Of a DNA stretch of 24,984 nt, positions 1 to 7,169 are shown one piece after another. Under the pieces are notes generated by a model. That model was given only the letters and a program-made list of their open reading frames with translations, did not search any database and was not told the DNA's origin. How positions within the stretch are numbered: the first letter of the stretch is position 1; each line of letters begins with the position of its first letter. The translations under genes were made by a program, and so were the position numbers. The stretch is from an uncultured Prevotella sp. (lineage in GTDB: Bacteria; Bacteroidota; Bacteroidia; Bacteroidales; Bacteroidaceae), in contig USJX01000040.1 of assembly GCA_900555035.1 (NCBI GenBank), forward strand, positions 1 through 24,984, read 5' to 3'.

Positions 1-257
1 GTTTCATGGTAGGCACCGACGAGTTTGCCGTACCATTGGGCGACCTCATCGACGTGGCAGCCGAGATTGAGAAGGCAGAGGCTCAGCTCAAGCACCTGGA
101 GGGCTTCCTGATGGGTGTACGCAAGAAGCTCAGCAATGAGAACTTCGTAGCTCACGCTCCTGAGAAGGTAGTAGCCCTGGAGCGCAAGAAGGAAAGCGAC
201 TCTGTAGAGAAGATTGCTGCCCTGAAGGCTACCATCGAGGAGCTGAAGAAGAAGTAA
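1..257 (+). CDS. valS: Valine--tRNA ligase, C-terminal fragment (5' end outside window)
   Basis: This is the last ~85 codons of valyl-tRNA synthetase, which charges tRNA-Val in the cytoplasm. The reading frame is open back to base 1, so the Met codon at position 6 is internal and the gene begins outside the window. The visible part is the family's C-terminal coiled-coil arm, which contacts tRNA: charged heptad-like helices (EIEKAEAQLKHLEGFL), then KKLSNENFVAHAPEKVVALE, a very typical ValRS ending, and a Lys-rich end. The TAA stop (255-257) is embedded in the first unit of an AT-rich tandem repeat that fills the spacer. No classic terminator follows. The assignment rests on this C-terminal domain only. 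Confidence 0.9.
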   Translation, partial: FMVGTDEFAVPLGDLIDVAAEIEKAEAQLKHLEGFLMGVRKKLSNENFVAHAPEKVVALERKKESDSVEKIAALKATIEELKKK

Positions 258-329
258 TTAGAAACATAATTAGAAGTAATTATAAATATAATTAGAAATA
301 ATTAGAAACATAATTACGGAAAATAATTA
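255..329. repeat. AT-rich 22-bp tandem repeat with seven TAATTA hexamers
   Basis: The hexamer TAATTA starts at 255, 267, 277, 289, 299, 311 and 324, with spacing 12, 10, 12, 10, 12, 13. This gives about three units of a 22-bp repeat. The first copy includes the valS stop codon. The function is unknown. TAATTA is itself palindromic, so the array could be a protein-binding region or simply simple-sequence expansion. Confidence 0.75.
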
Positions 330-336
330 TAAATAA

Positions 337-385
337 TGTTTAGTGTTTAGTGTGTCATACACTAAGCACTAAACATTTAACCTTT
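337..385. repeat. Heptad tandem repeat forming an 18-bp stem-loop
   Basis: The stretch reads in phase as 7-bp units: TGTTTAG, TGTTTAG, TGTGTCA, TACACTA, AGCACTA, AACATTT, AACCTTT. The left and right units are inverted copies. Bases 337-354 pair with 358-375 around a 3-nt loop, all Watson-Crick except two G-T pairs. It lies just before the clostripain-like lipoprotein start. It could act as an RNA hairpin or weak terminator after valS, but no clean U-tract follows. Confidence 0.7.
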
Positions 386-397
386 TTAGATATAAAC

Positions 398-1726
398 ATG
401 ATCAAGAAGCTTTTCACCTTATTTATATGCTCGATTTCGCTGGCGATGACATTCACGAGTTGCAGCGAAGAGGCTTTTGATCCGGATAGTGTCAACAAGC
501 AGACCATCCTGGTGTATTATCCCTGGACAGGAGACAAAAACAGCACGGGATTATTGGGCGATTTGCAGAATAACATCGACAGCATCTGCGATGGCATCAT
601 CGACAGAAAGGGACTCAACAATTCGCGCGTACTGGTGTTTCTGAGCGAGAAATACAACCAAAGCACCCTCTATGATCTGCAATATGATGCCACAACCAAG
701 AGTGTGAATCGTGTTCCCCTGAAGAAATACGAGGGTGCTTCGTATGCCACCACCGAAGGCTTCGCCGATATTCTGAACGAGGTGAAAACACAAGCCAGTG
801 CGCTGAACTATGCCCTCATCGTGGGAGCTCATGGATGCGGCTGGACTTATGCCAGCGACTGGAGCAAGTATCCTAAATATGCACGTCCAAGCGTAACACG
901 ACCAAGCGATAGCGCCTTGAGCGGCTATTCTGCGGCCGACAATTCAGCTACAGGCTATTCTGCAGCCGGCTATTCTGCTACCGGTATCTCCTCTTTCAGC
1001 GGCATTCAGTTTGGTCCCGATCCCAACGCACCCCTCACCCGCTTCTTCGGCAGTGTGAGCCCGGCAGAAAACGCCATGGATATCAGCACCCTTGCCGAAG
1101 GCATCAGAGAGAGCGGATTGAAGATGCAATACATCCTCTTCGACGCCTGCTACATGAGCAACATAGAAACCGCTTACGAGCTGAAAGATGTTACCAACTA
1201 CATGATAGCCAGCGGAAGCGAAATCATGGCAGCCGGACTGCCATATCGCTCGATGTGGAGCTATCTGAACTCACCCACCCCCAATTATTCGGGCATCGTT
1301 TCAACCAGCGTAAACTTCTACAAGAACTCCTCTGCCCCATTCTGTAACCTGGCAGCCATCGACTGCCGCCAGGTAGAGAAATTAGCGAGTGTAATGAAGG
1401 ACATCAACGCAGAATATCAGTTGTCAGCCAGCGTAAGTTTGGATTCCATCCAGCATCTGGATGGTTTCCGTCCCAACCTCTTCTACGACCTGGAGACTTA
1501 TGTGGATAGCCTCCGCCCAAGCGGATATCTGCTCGACCAGTTCAAGAACCAGTTGAAGCTCACCATCAAGGCATCTGATTATACAGAAGAGGCGTACACC
1601 TATATCTTCAGTCCTGATTACATCAAGATCAAGAACTATTGCGGCATCACCATCTCCGACCCAAGCCAGCACAGCGTGGCTATCAAGGGTAGAGAAAAGA
1701 CAGGCTGGTGGAAGGCTACGCACTAA
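398..1726 (+). CDS. Clostripain-like cysteine peptidase (family C11), lipoprotein
   Basis: A 442-aa predicted cell-envelope peptidase. I chose the ATG at 398 because it gives a clean lipoprotein signal: MIKK, a hydrophobic core, then FTSC with Cys22. The upstream in-frame ATG (350) lies inside a hairpin repeat. The residues after Cys22 (SEEAFD) are acidic, like the Bacteroidota surface-export signal, so it may be surface exposed. The C11 catalytic pair is visible: His145 in GAHGCGW and Cys251 in LFDACYMSNIETAYEL. The His-Cys distance is about twice that of compact members because of an insertion containing GYSA repeats (residues 176-197). Known C11 enzymes cleave after Arg or Lys and self-activate; the substrate here is unknown. 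A GYF-domain membrane protein follows after 23 bp, probably in the same transcript. Confidence 0.85.
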   Translation: MIKKLFTLFICSISLAMTFTSCSEEAFDPDSVNKQTILVYYPWTGDKNSTGLLGDLQNNIDSICDGIIDRKGLNNSRVLVFLSEKYNQSTLYDLQYDATTKSVNRVPLKKYEGASYATTEGFADILNEVKTQASALNYALIVGAHGCGWTYASDWSKYPKYARPSVTRPSDSALSGYSAADNSATGYSAAGYSATGISSFSGIQFGPDPNAPLTRFFGSVSPAENAMDISTLAEGIRESGLKMQYILFDACYMSNIETAYELKDVTNYMIASGSEIMAAGLPYRSMWSYLNSPTPNYSGIVSTSVNFYKNSSAPFCNLAAIDCRQVEKLASVMKDINAEYQLSASVSLDSIQHLDGFRPNLFYDLETYVDSLRPSGYLLDQFKNQLKLTIKASDYTEEAYTYIFSPDYIKIKNYCGITISDPSQHSVAIKGREKTGWWKATH

Positions 1727-1749
1727 ATGATTTAAAATATAAATAGGTT

Positions 1750-2934
1750 ATGGAATTTTTTATAATAGATAATAATGGACAACAGGCAGGACCATTCAGT
1801 ATGGACCAGCTTGTTCAAAAAGGTATCAGCCCCGAAACTCTAGTTTGGAAACAAGGCATGGCTGATTGGACTCCAGCCTGGAAAGTAGAGGATTTAAGAG
1901 CCGTATTGGAAGCTGTTGAAGCTGATAAGGTTAATCAGAATTCAAACCAGAACCAGGGATTCAATCCAAATTTTAACCAGAACCAGGGATTCAACCAGAA
2001 TCACGGGGTTAACCAGAATCAGGGGGTTAATCAGAATCACGGGTTTAACCAGAACCAGGGGTTCAATCAAAATTCAAATCAGGATTTCAACCAGAATCAA
2101 GGCTTTCAGCAGGGGTTCCAGCAAGGTTTCCAGCAAGGCGCAAGCATGAATCAGGGCTTTAACACGACTCAGAACACAAATCAAGGGTTCAATCCAAATT
2201 CTAATCAGGGATTCAGTCAGAACCCGAATTCTGATTCGAAGCAGCCTAAAAAGAAGTCAAATCACTTCGCTATGAAGATGATTATCGGCCTCATTATCTT
2301 CGTCTTCGCCATTTTCGCCGTCACGAACCCAAGCGAAGAAGAGCACAAGGAGAAGGTTCGCACGGAAGTAAGCAAGGCGATAGAGAAAGCTGTAAGCACT
2401 ACGGATAACAACTTCTTTACCCAAGCCCTCCGTTCGGCAGCCAAGATGATGGCAGACAATATGATGGGCGAAGCCATGAACCAACTCTTTGAATATCACA
2501 ACTACATCGTGTGTTCCAAAGGTTCCGTAGAGTTTAATGGCAAGCAGCATACCATCAGTTTCGGTATTCTGGGCAAGGTTTATACCATGAATGCAGATGA
2601 TATGGTAAAGGCGCTGGAAAATACGGATAATCTGCAGATTGAGGAATCTTCCTCAACATCTGACGATAATACCATCGGAGATAATTCAGCCTCATCTTCA
2701 TCTGAAAGTAATGCAGATCTTGATGAAAACGGAAATCCTGTTGATGAATCTGGCGATGGAAGCATCAGTTCGAGAGTTCAGAAGAAGCTGGAAGACAAGG
2801 CTAATGAAGCCATGGATAAGGCTGCTGACAAGGTTCAGAAAAAGCTGGAAGAGAAAATCAACCAGCAACTGGATCAAGCCACTGACTCATCAAAGATTGA
2901 AAAAATCATAAATACAATTTTAGAGCTCATCTAA
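1750..2934 (+). CDS. GYF_2-domain protein with Asn/Gln/Gly-rich linker and one membrane segment
   Basis: A 394-aa protein of unknown function. Residues 1-55 form a GYF_2 domain (FIIDNNGQQAGPFSMDQL, then ETLVWKQGMADWTPAW), a fold known for proline-rich peptide binding and common at the N-terminus of bacterial membrane proteins. Residues 61-160 are low-complexity repeats of NQNQGF and QQGF. A basic stretch (KQPKKK) precedes a single membrane helix at about 173-192, followed by TNPSEEEHKEK and NYIVCSKGSVEF...SFGILGKVY, which resembles DUF4359. A Ser/Asp/Glu-rich stretch and amphipathic helices (about 339-394) end the protein. There is no signal peptide, so the GYF domain is probably cytoplasmic. 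It follows the C11 lipoprotein by 23 bp. Confidence 0.7.
   Translation: MEFFIIDNNGQQAGPFSMDQLVQKGISPETLVWKQGMADWTPAWKVEDLRAVLEAVEADKVNQNSNQNQGFNPNFNQNQGFNQNHGVNQNQGVNQNHGFNQNQGFNQNSNQDFNQNQGFQQGFQQGFQQGASMNQGFNTTQNTNQGFNPNSNQGFSQNPNSDSKQPKKKSNHFAMKMIIGLIIFVFAIFAVTNPSEEEHKEKVRTEVSKAIEKAVSTTDNNFFTQALRSAAKMMADNMMGEAMNQLFEYHNYIVCSKGSVEFNGKQHTISFGILGKVYTMNADDMVKALENTDNLQIEESSSTSDDNTIGDNSASSSSESNADLDENGNPVDESGDGSISSRVQKKLEDKANEAMDKAADKVQKKLEEKINQQLDQATDSSKIEKIINTILELI
1930..2226 (+). repeat. In-frame degenerate repeat encoding NQNQGF/QQGF units
   Basis: This coding region is made of variants of AACCAGAACCAGGGATTC, mostly in 18-bp or related multiples of 3, giving Asn/Gln/Gly/Phe-rich protein repeats. 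The high identity of neighbouring units suggests recent expansion by slippage or recombination. Copy number is likely to vary between strains. Confidence 0.75.
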
Positions 2935-2935
2935 A

Positions 2936-2988
2936 AACCGCTAGGCGTCCCGACGGATTTGAAACCGCTAGGCGTCCCGACGGATTTG
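2936..2988. repeat. Two direct copies of a 27-bp GC-rich repeat
   Basis: The unit AACCGCTAGGCGTCCCGACG followed by GATTTG begins at 2936 and again at 2963. It starts immediately after the stop codon of the GYF-domain gene. A related pair (CGAGCACCTAACGGGG, then CGAGCGCCTGACGGG) occurs at 3140-3172. These frame the REP-like hairpins described separately. Confidence 0.75.
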
Positions 2989-3025
2989 GAATCCGGCGTA
3001 AAAAAAGGTTCGACCTATTAAAACC

Positions 3026-3141
3026 GGGGGATTTGTAATCCCCCTACATCAAATAAGGGCATTTCTGTTTGTTGCGGATTGCAAATCCGCAAAGCCCAAA
3101 ATGGTTAGGACATTTTTTAACGGCGGATTGCAAATCCGCCG
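3026..3141. repeat. Cluster of three REP-like palindromes
   Basis: Three short perfect hairpins share the core GGATT-NNN-AATCC: 3026-3044 (GGGGGATT, loop TGT, AATCCCCC), 3074-3090 (GCGGATT, loop GCA, AATCCGC) and 3121-3141 (CGGCGGATT, loop GCA, AATCCGCCG). With the flanking repeats they fill the 2935-3180 gap between convergent genes, and I see no gene there. The arrangement resembles repetitive extragenic palindromes, probably present in many copies in the genome. Short ORFs read through it give the peptide SADLQSAV, which I recall from spurious Bacteroidota protein models. Confidence 0.7.
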
Positions 3142-3184
3142 AGCACCTAACGGGGACCGAGCGCCTGACGGGATACATAAAAAT

Positions 3185-3229
3185 AAAAAGGTCGTTTCCC
3201 TTCTTTGATGATTGGGAAACGACCTTTTT
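3185..3229. terminator. Bidirectional rho-independent terminator
   Basis: A perfect 16-bp inverted repeat: 3185-3200 (AAAAAGGTCGTTTCCC) pairs with 3214-3229, with a 13-nt loop. There is an A-tract on one side and a T-tract on the other, so it can stop transcription from both convergent genes (the GYF-domain gene and the C69 peptidase). Confidence 0.9.
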
Positions 3230-3241
3230 ATTTATCATTAA

Positions 3242-4906
3242 TTATTTCTTCTCCTCTGGTACCAGGAACTTGTCGCCAGTCTGCTTGACAAGCTGCTTGG
3301 CATACTTCTCAGAATAACCAGGACGGGCTGGACGAGCACCCAAACCATAAGGGGTCTTCTCGAAATTACCATTCTTATCGGTTGGTTTGATGATCATATC
3401 GTTATACTTTACCACCATGAACTCGAAAAGCTGGTTCCAGCGAGCCAACATCTGCTGAGCCTTCTCAACACTGTAATCGTTGAGATACTTCACGGCAGCC
3501 TGAGGGTTCTGGGCATAAAGCTCCTGAGCCTTCTTCTCAACACCTGCCTGAGCAGCAAAATAGCTGTTGTCCAAGCTATCACGAACCTCCTTCAAGGTTG
3601 GGAACATCAAGCTGTAACGAGGATAAACCATGTTGCTGGTCATGTTGCAAACCCAGTAAGCATTCTTCTTGCTGAAATGCACCGCATCAACACCAGGAGT
3701 ATTATAGCACTCAGGACGCTGGGTCATTGAGCAATAAACCGGAGTGAACGCAGCCATGTTGGCATCGTCGTTGGCAAACCAGAACACGCCGCCAATCTCT
3801 CTTGGCAACCATGAACGCATCTGGCTCACGAATACGAAACCACTCTGCTGGGTGCTTACAGGACGCTCGTTGAAATACTGCTTGCCATCCACCTTATACA
3901 TCAATGGTGTAGGACGATAAGGCATCTCCCAGATACCGCCACCGATATCAGAACCGTCGGCTACAGAAAGAGGAGTACCCTCGTAATGGTCGCGCATCAC
4001 ATTCTCAACATCCTTCACGCTCACCTTCTTGTTAGAAACCACCCAGAGAGGCATATCCTGCGCATCAGGATTCTTGCCGAGTGCCCAATCCAGGTAAGGA
4101 CTCATATCATAGAAGTGGTTCAGCATCGCCCAGGCACGGGCATCGCAGAAACGACGGCCCGAGAAATCAGGCTTCGCATACGCCATCTTCCAGGAGAAAT
4201 CGGCATCCTTGCCCTGGAACCAGCCCTTTCTGCGGGCAAAAGATACAACATCCTTGGCATACATCACATTCTTCTTGTCCTTCATGTTGAACTTGCCGAT
4301 ACGACTCTGGTTGGCATGCGCACAGATGGCATCATCCGGAATGCGGAGTGCTACCCATACTGCACCCTTGGAACCGGCACCCTTACCCATCATCTCCATG
4401 ATCCAAGCCTCGTTAGGATCGCAGATGGTAAAGGTTTCGCCTTCTGAATTATAACCATAGGTATTGGCAAGGGTGGTCATCACCTTGATAGCCTCGCGTG
4501 CCGATTTACTGCGCTGCAAAGCCACGTAGATGAGCGAACCGTAGTCCATGATACCGGTGGAATCCACCATTTCCTCACGACCGCCATAGGTAGTCTCGCC
4601 GATAGTAACCTGCCATTCGTTGATGTTGCCGATAACGTTATAAGTCTCGGCAGCCTCAGGAATCTCACCATGATACTTGTTTGTATCCCAGTCGTAAATC
4701 TTGCGCATTTCGCCCTTGGCGTGCTTAGCCGCAGGATAATGGCAGAGGTACTGGAACATACCGTAGTCGTCGGCACTGTAAGAACACATCACGGAACCAT
4801 CCACAGATGCCTTCTTGCCCACGATGAAGTTGCTGCAGGCCTCAGCCTCTGAGACGCAACCCATCATAGCCACAGCCATCAGGGCTGAAGCAAAAATCTT
4901 ATTCAT
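3242..4906 (-). CDS. Family C69 dipeptidase (PepD-like), secreted
   Basis: A 554-aa Ntn-type cysteine dipeptidase that should release dipeptides outside the cytoplasm. A signal peptide (MNKIF, then a hydrophobic stretch) ends at AEA, exposing Cys24 in CSNFIVGKKASVDGS. In this family the Cys after the propeptide is the N-terminal nucleophile, and this block is its hallmark. Further family-like stretches include NVIGNINEWQVTIGETTYGG and SEGETFTICDPNEAWIMEMMGKG. An earlier Cys17 (AMMGC) could be read as a lipobox, but cleavage there would leave the nucleophile internal, so I prefer cleavage before Cys24. The gene is last in the minus-strand run after nadC. A hairpin-rich 143-bp spacer separates it and may hold its own promoter. 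Confidence 0.9.
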   Translation of the reverse strand: MNKIFASALMAVAMMGCVSEAEACSNFIVGKKASVDGSVMCSYSADDYGMFQYLCHYPAAKHAKGEMRKIYDWDTNKYHGEIPEAAETYNVIGNINEWQVTIGETTYGGREEMVDSTGIMDYGSLIYVALQRSKSAREAIKVMTTLANTYGYNSEGETFTICDPNEAWIMEMMGKGAGSKGAVWVALRIPDDAICAHANQSRIGKFNMKDKKNVMYAKDVVSFARRKGWFQGKDADFSWKMAYAKPDFSGRRFCDARAWAMLNHFYDMSPYLDWALGKNPDAQDMPLWVVSNKKVSVKDVENVMRDHYEGTPLSVADGSDIGGGIWEMPYRPTPLMYKVDGKQYFNERPVSTQQSGFVFVSQMRSWLPREIGGVFWFANDDANMAAFTPVYCSMTQRPECYNTPGVDAVHFSKKNAYWVCNMTSNMVYPRYSLMFPTLKEVRDSLDNSYFAAQAGVEKKAQELYAQNPQAAVKYLNDYSVEKAQQMLARWNQLFEFMVVKYNDMIIKPTDKNGNFEKTPYGLGARPARPGYSEKYAKQLVKQTGDKFLVPEEKK

Positions 4907-4941
4907 AAAATATACCTTTATTAATATACACCTAAATAGAA

Positions 4942-4972
4942 TGTGGAGTTAGAAAAGTATCCTAACTCCACA
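4942..4972 (-). other. Perfect 11-bp stem-loop in the 5' leader of the C69 peptidase gene
   Basis: TGTGGAGTTAG (4942-4952) pairs perfectly with CTAACTCCACA (4962-4972) around a 9-nt loop. On the minus strand it is followed by TTCTATTT, a weak U-tract. It may terminate nadC transcripts or stabilise the 5' end of the peptidase mRNA. A TAnnTTTG match partly overlaps its upstream edge. Confidence 0.6.
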
Positions 4973-4978
4973 AAAATA
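4971..4978 (-). promoter_or_regulatory. Possible -7 element (TATTTTTG) for the C69 peptidase gene
   Basis: The minus strand reads TATTTTTG, which fits the Bacteroidota -7 consensus TAnnTTTG, about 65 nt before the start codon. No TTTG is present 19 bp upstream, so support is limited. Transcription from here would begin inside the adjacent stem-loop. Confidence 0.35.
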
Positions 4979-4984
4979 TTTCAG

Positions 4985-5040
4985 AAGAACAAAGAGAAAA
5001 GCATTTGAATTCTTCACTCTTCCCTTTTCACTCTTCACTT
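4985..5040 (-). repeat. Heptad repeat (CTTCACT units) in an imperfect hairpin
   Basis: Bases 5012-5039 read as four 7-bp units: CTTCACT, CTTCCCT, TTTCACT, CTTCACT. On the minus strand the segment 5040-5024 pairs with 5001-4985, with 14 of 17 positions paired including two G-U. It begins about 10 nt after the nadC stop, so it would lie at the 3' end of that transcript. Confidence 0.55.
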
Positions 5041-5049
5041 AAATCACTC

Positions 5050-5901
5050 TTATTCGCAAGCCTTGAAGCTCATATCCAAGCCCTTTACACTGTGTGTCAA
5101 GGCACCTACAGAGATGAAGTCAACACCCTGCTCTGCATAGTCGCGGATGGTATCGTAGGTGATACCGCCAGATGACTCAGTCTCATACTTGCCGGCGATG
5201 ATATCCACTGCCTTCTTGGTATCAGGCACAGAGAAGTTATCGAGCATGATGCGGTTTACACCACCGTGCTTCAACACCTGGTCGAGCTCATCGAAGCTGC
5301 GAACCTCGATTTCAATCTTCAGATCTAAGCCCTTCTCCTTGAGATAAGCGTGGCAACGGTCGATAGCATTATCGATGCCGCCAGCGAAATCGATGTGGTT
5401 GTCCTTGAGGAGAATCATATCGAAAAGACCGATGCGATGGTTCATACCGCCACCAATCTTCACAGCCTGCTTCTCCAACATGCGGAGACCTGGAGTGGTC
5501 TTGCGGGTATCAAGGATGTGAGTCTTGGTACCTTCGAGGCGCTTCACATACTTGGCAGTCATGGTAGCGATACCGCTCATACGCTGCATGATATTGAGCA
5601 TGAGGCGCTCTGTCTGAAGCAGAGAACGGGTCTTACCCTCTACAATCATGGCGATGTCGCCCTTCTTCACGTGGGTACCATCCTGCAACAGAACCTCCAC
5701 CTTCATGGTAGGGTCAAAGCGGGCGAACACCTTCTTAGCCATTTCTACACCAGCCAATACGCCATCTTCCTTGATGAGCAAATGACTCTTACCCATGGCG
5801 TCCTCTGGAATGCAACACAAGGTTGTGTGGTCGCCATCACCGATATCCTCAGCAAATGCCAAGTCTATCAACTTGTCTTCTAATTGATCTACGCTTAACA
5901 T
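5050..5901 (-). CDS. nadC: Nicotinate-nucleotide pyrophosphorylase (carboxylating)
   Basis: A 283-aa cytoplasmic enzyme. It converts quinolinate and phosphoribosyl pyrophosphate to nicotinate mononucleotide, CO2 and pyrophosphate, the step where de novo NAD synthesis joins the common pathway. Length matches the family. Visible signatures are DTRKTTPGLR (131-140), GGMNHR (151-156) and KDNH (166-169), which line the active site, and the C-terminal GGITYDTIRDYAEQGVDFISVGALTHS, which forms the phosphate-binding part of the barrel. It lies 18 nt after the 71-aa unknown gene and probably shares its transcript. nadE, the last step of the same pathway, is also in this window. No riboswitch or obvious operator was seen upstream. 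Confidence 0.97.
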   Translation of the reverse strand: MLSVDQLEDKLIDLAFAEDIGDGDHTTLCCIPEDAMGKSHLLIKEDGVLAGVEMAKKVFARFDPTMKVEVLLQDGTHVKKGDIAMIVEGKTRSLLQTERLMLNIMQRMSGIATMTAKYVKRLEGTKTHILDTRKTTPGLRMLEKQAVKIGGGMNHRIGLFDMILLKDNHIDFAGGIDNAIDRCHAYLKEKGLDLKIEIEVRSFDELDQVLKHGGVNRIMLDNFSVPDTKKAVDIIAGKYETESSGGITYDTIRDYAEQGVDFISVGALTHSVKGLDMSFKACE

Positions 5902-5919
5902 ATTATTAATGTTTTATTA

Positions 5920-6135
5920 TTAAATGTTTTTTCCATTCCACAGGGCACGGAGGATGCCTTCCTCATCGCGTTCCACCCGGATTTCACCGCCTAACCATTC
6001 GGTCATCGGCAACTCCTCGCGAAACTCAAAGTAGTTCACCACCCTGCCCTCTTGTATTTCTACCACAGCCTGCTGCAGTATCGAGCCATCCGGCAATATC
6101 ACCTGATGGGCTCCGCATCTTCTTATATCTTCCAT
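5920..6135 (-). CDS. Conserved-looking 71-aa protein of unknown function
   Basis: I do not recognise a named family. The 71-aa protein is soluble and acidic, with no signal or membrane segment. It reads as short beta strands with a turn: GAHQVILPDGSILQQAVVEI, then EGRVVNYFEF, then ELPMTEWLGGEIRVER. The pattern (strand, LPDG turn, strand, EGRV, strand) recalls the small N-terminal beta domain of amidohydrolases, but this is only an impression. It starts 1 nt after the stop codon of the DUF4296 lipoprotein gene and ends 18 nt before nadC. Such tight packing argues that it is a real, co-translated gene. Confidence 0.7.
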   Translation of the reverse strand: MEDIRRCGAHQVILPDGSILQQAVVEIQEGRVVNYFEFREELPMTEWLGGEIRVERDEEGILRALWNGKNI

Positions 6136-6136
6136 C

Positions 6137-7150
6137 TTATCTCAGATTGGTAGCCTTCATCGGCTGCATCTTCTCCATTTTGACAGGTGCCAATCTCGTT
6201 GGTTTGCCTGGAGGAAGCATGTTCGGCTGGCCCTGAAGAGACTCCGGATGCATCGGCTGAGTCTGAGAAGAAGCTGATGATGAAGAAACGGATGCAGCAC
6301 GCTGGGCACTATCCTTCTTCAAGCTATCGGCTGCAGATGTGCCAGAAGCTGCTGGTGTTTCCACAGGCTTTGGCTGATGCATGCGAACCAGTTTGATATG
6401 TTCGATGAACATCAGTTTGAGGGTGGTAACAGATGCAGAATTCATGCCAAACGAGCCATCCGAAAGCATGAAGTATCCCTTCACGCTCTTGATGCCAAGA
6501 TTATCATTATCAGCTACTTGGATAGAGCAATGCTGCGAGCTTGAAATCTGGGTAACCTGCTGGGCAATGCTATCGTTCTTAAACTGCACGGCGAGCAAAG
6601 CCACACCGCCACGGATACCATCCTGGAAGATAAACTGTGCATCGAAATCGAGCATCAGGCAGTCGCCCTTATGGAAGGCGGAATCCACCGGAATCTCGAA
6701 GCTAACCGCATTAAACGGCTTGGTAGCAGAAAGCACCAGGGCTGGTGCCTGGTTCCACACATTGGCAGTATCGCCCGTGGCAGAAAGATTGCTAAACTGA
6801 CCGCTCTCGCCATTGCCACCCAAGGCAACAATCTCGTTGTTCAATCTGTCGTCCAAATCCTTATACACATCTTCCAGCAGTTCGGTGTGGCGCATGTAAT
6901 ACACCATCGAACTGTCGAACTCGGCAGAGGTAACATCGTGCTTTCTGAGCACTGCCTCGCGATAAGCAAGACTCTGTCCGGTATCGCCTCCATCCGCCGT
7001 ACGCGCCATCGAGAGAGCCACGTGATAATCATAGAGAATATCCGCCATCTTGCGCTTCGACAACACATCGCCCGGCAGGGATGGCTTACAGGAAACCACG
7101 CCCAGGAGCAGACATATCAACATCGAAAAGAAAACACAAATCTTCTTCAT
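6137..7150 (-). CDS. DUF4296-family lipoprotein
   Basis: A 337-aa predicted lipoprotein. I start it at the ATG at 7150 because MKKICVFFSMLICLLLGVVSC is a typical lipoprotein signal (Cys21), and a strong AAGGAGG lies 8 nt upstream. The open frame extends much further upstream, but that part only overlaps lspA in another frame. The N-terminal ~90 mature residues (LSKRKMADILYDYHVALSMA, then FDSSMVYYMRH) match DUF4296, a Bacteroidota family of unknown role. A middle beta-rich region follows (about 140-270). The last ~60 residues are Ser/Pro/Gln-rich and probably disordered. It follows lspA, whose product would remove this protein's signal peptide. Confidence 0.8.
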   Translation of the reverse strand: MKKICVFFSMLICLLLGVVSCKPSLPGDVLSKRKMADILYDYHVALSMARTADGGDTGQSLAYREAVLRKHDVTSAEFDSSMVYYMRHTELLEDVYKDLDDRLNNEIVALGGNGESGQFSNLSATGDTANVWNQAPALVLSATKPFNAVSFEIPVDSAFHKGDCLMLDFDAQFIFQDGIRGGVALLAVQFKNDSIAQQVTQISSSQHCSIQVADNDNLGIKSVKGYFMLSDGSFGMNSASVTTLKLMFIEHIKLVRMHQPKPVETPAASGTSAADSLKKDSAQRAASVSSSSASSQTQPMHPESLQGQPNMLPPGKPTRLAPVKMEKMQPMKATNLR

Positions 7151-7158
7151 CCCATAAT

Positions 7159-7165
7159 CCTCCTT
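7159..7165 (-). promoter_or_regulatory. Strong Shine-Dalgarno (AAGGAGG) for the DUF4296 gene
   Basis: The minus strand carries AAGGAGG with 8 nt between it and the ATG at 7150. Such perfect sites are rare in Bacteroidota. It decides the start codon, and it lies just after the lspA stop (7170-7172). Confidence 0.75.
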
Positions 7166-7169
7166 CATC

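Noticed and set aside
3044..3317. Short ORFs on both strands in the REP-like gap (64 and 82 codons)
   Set aside because: They read through hairpin repeats and the terminator. The SADLQSAV peptide is, as I recall, a frequent artefact of translating such repeats.
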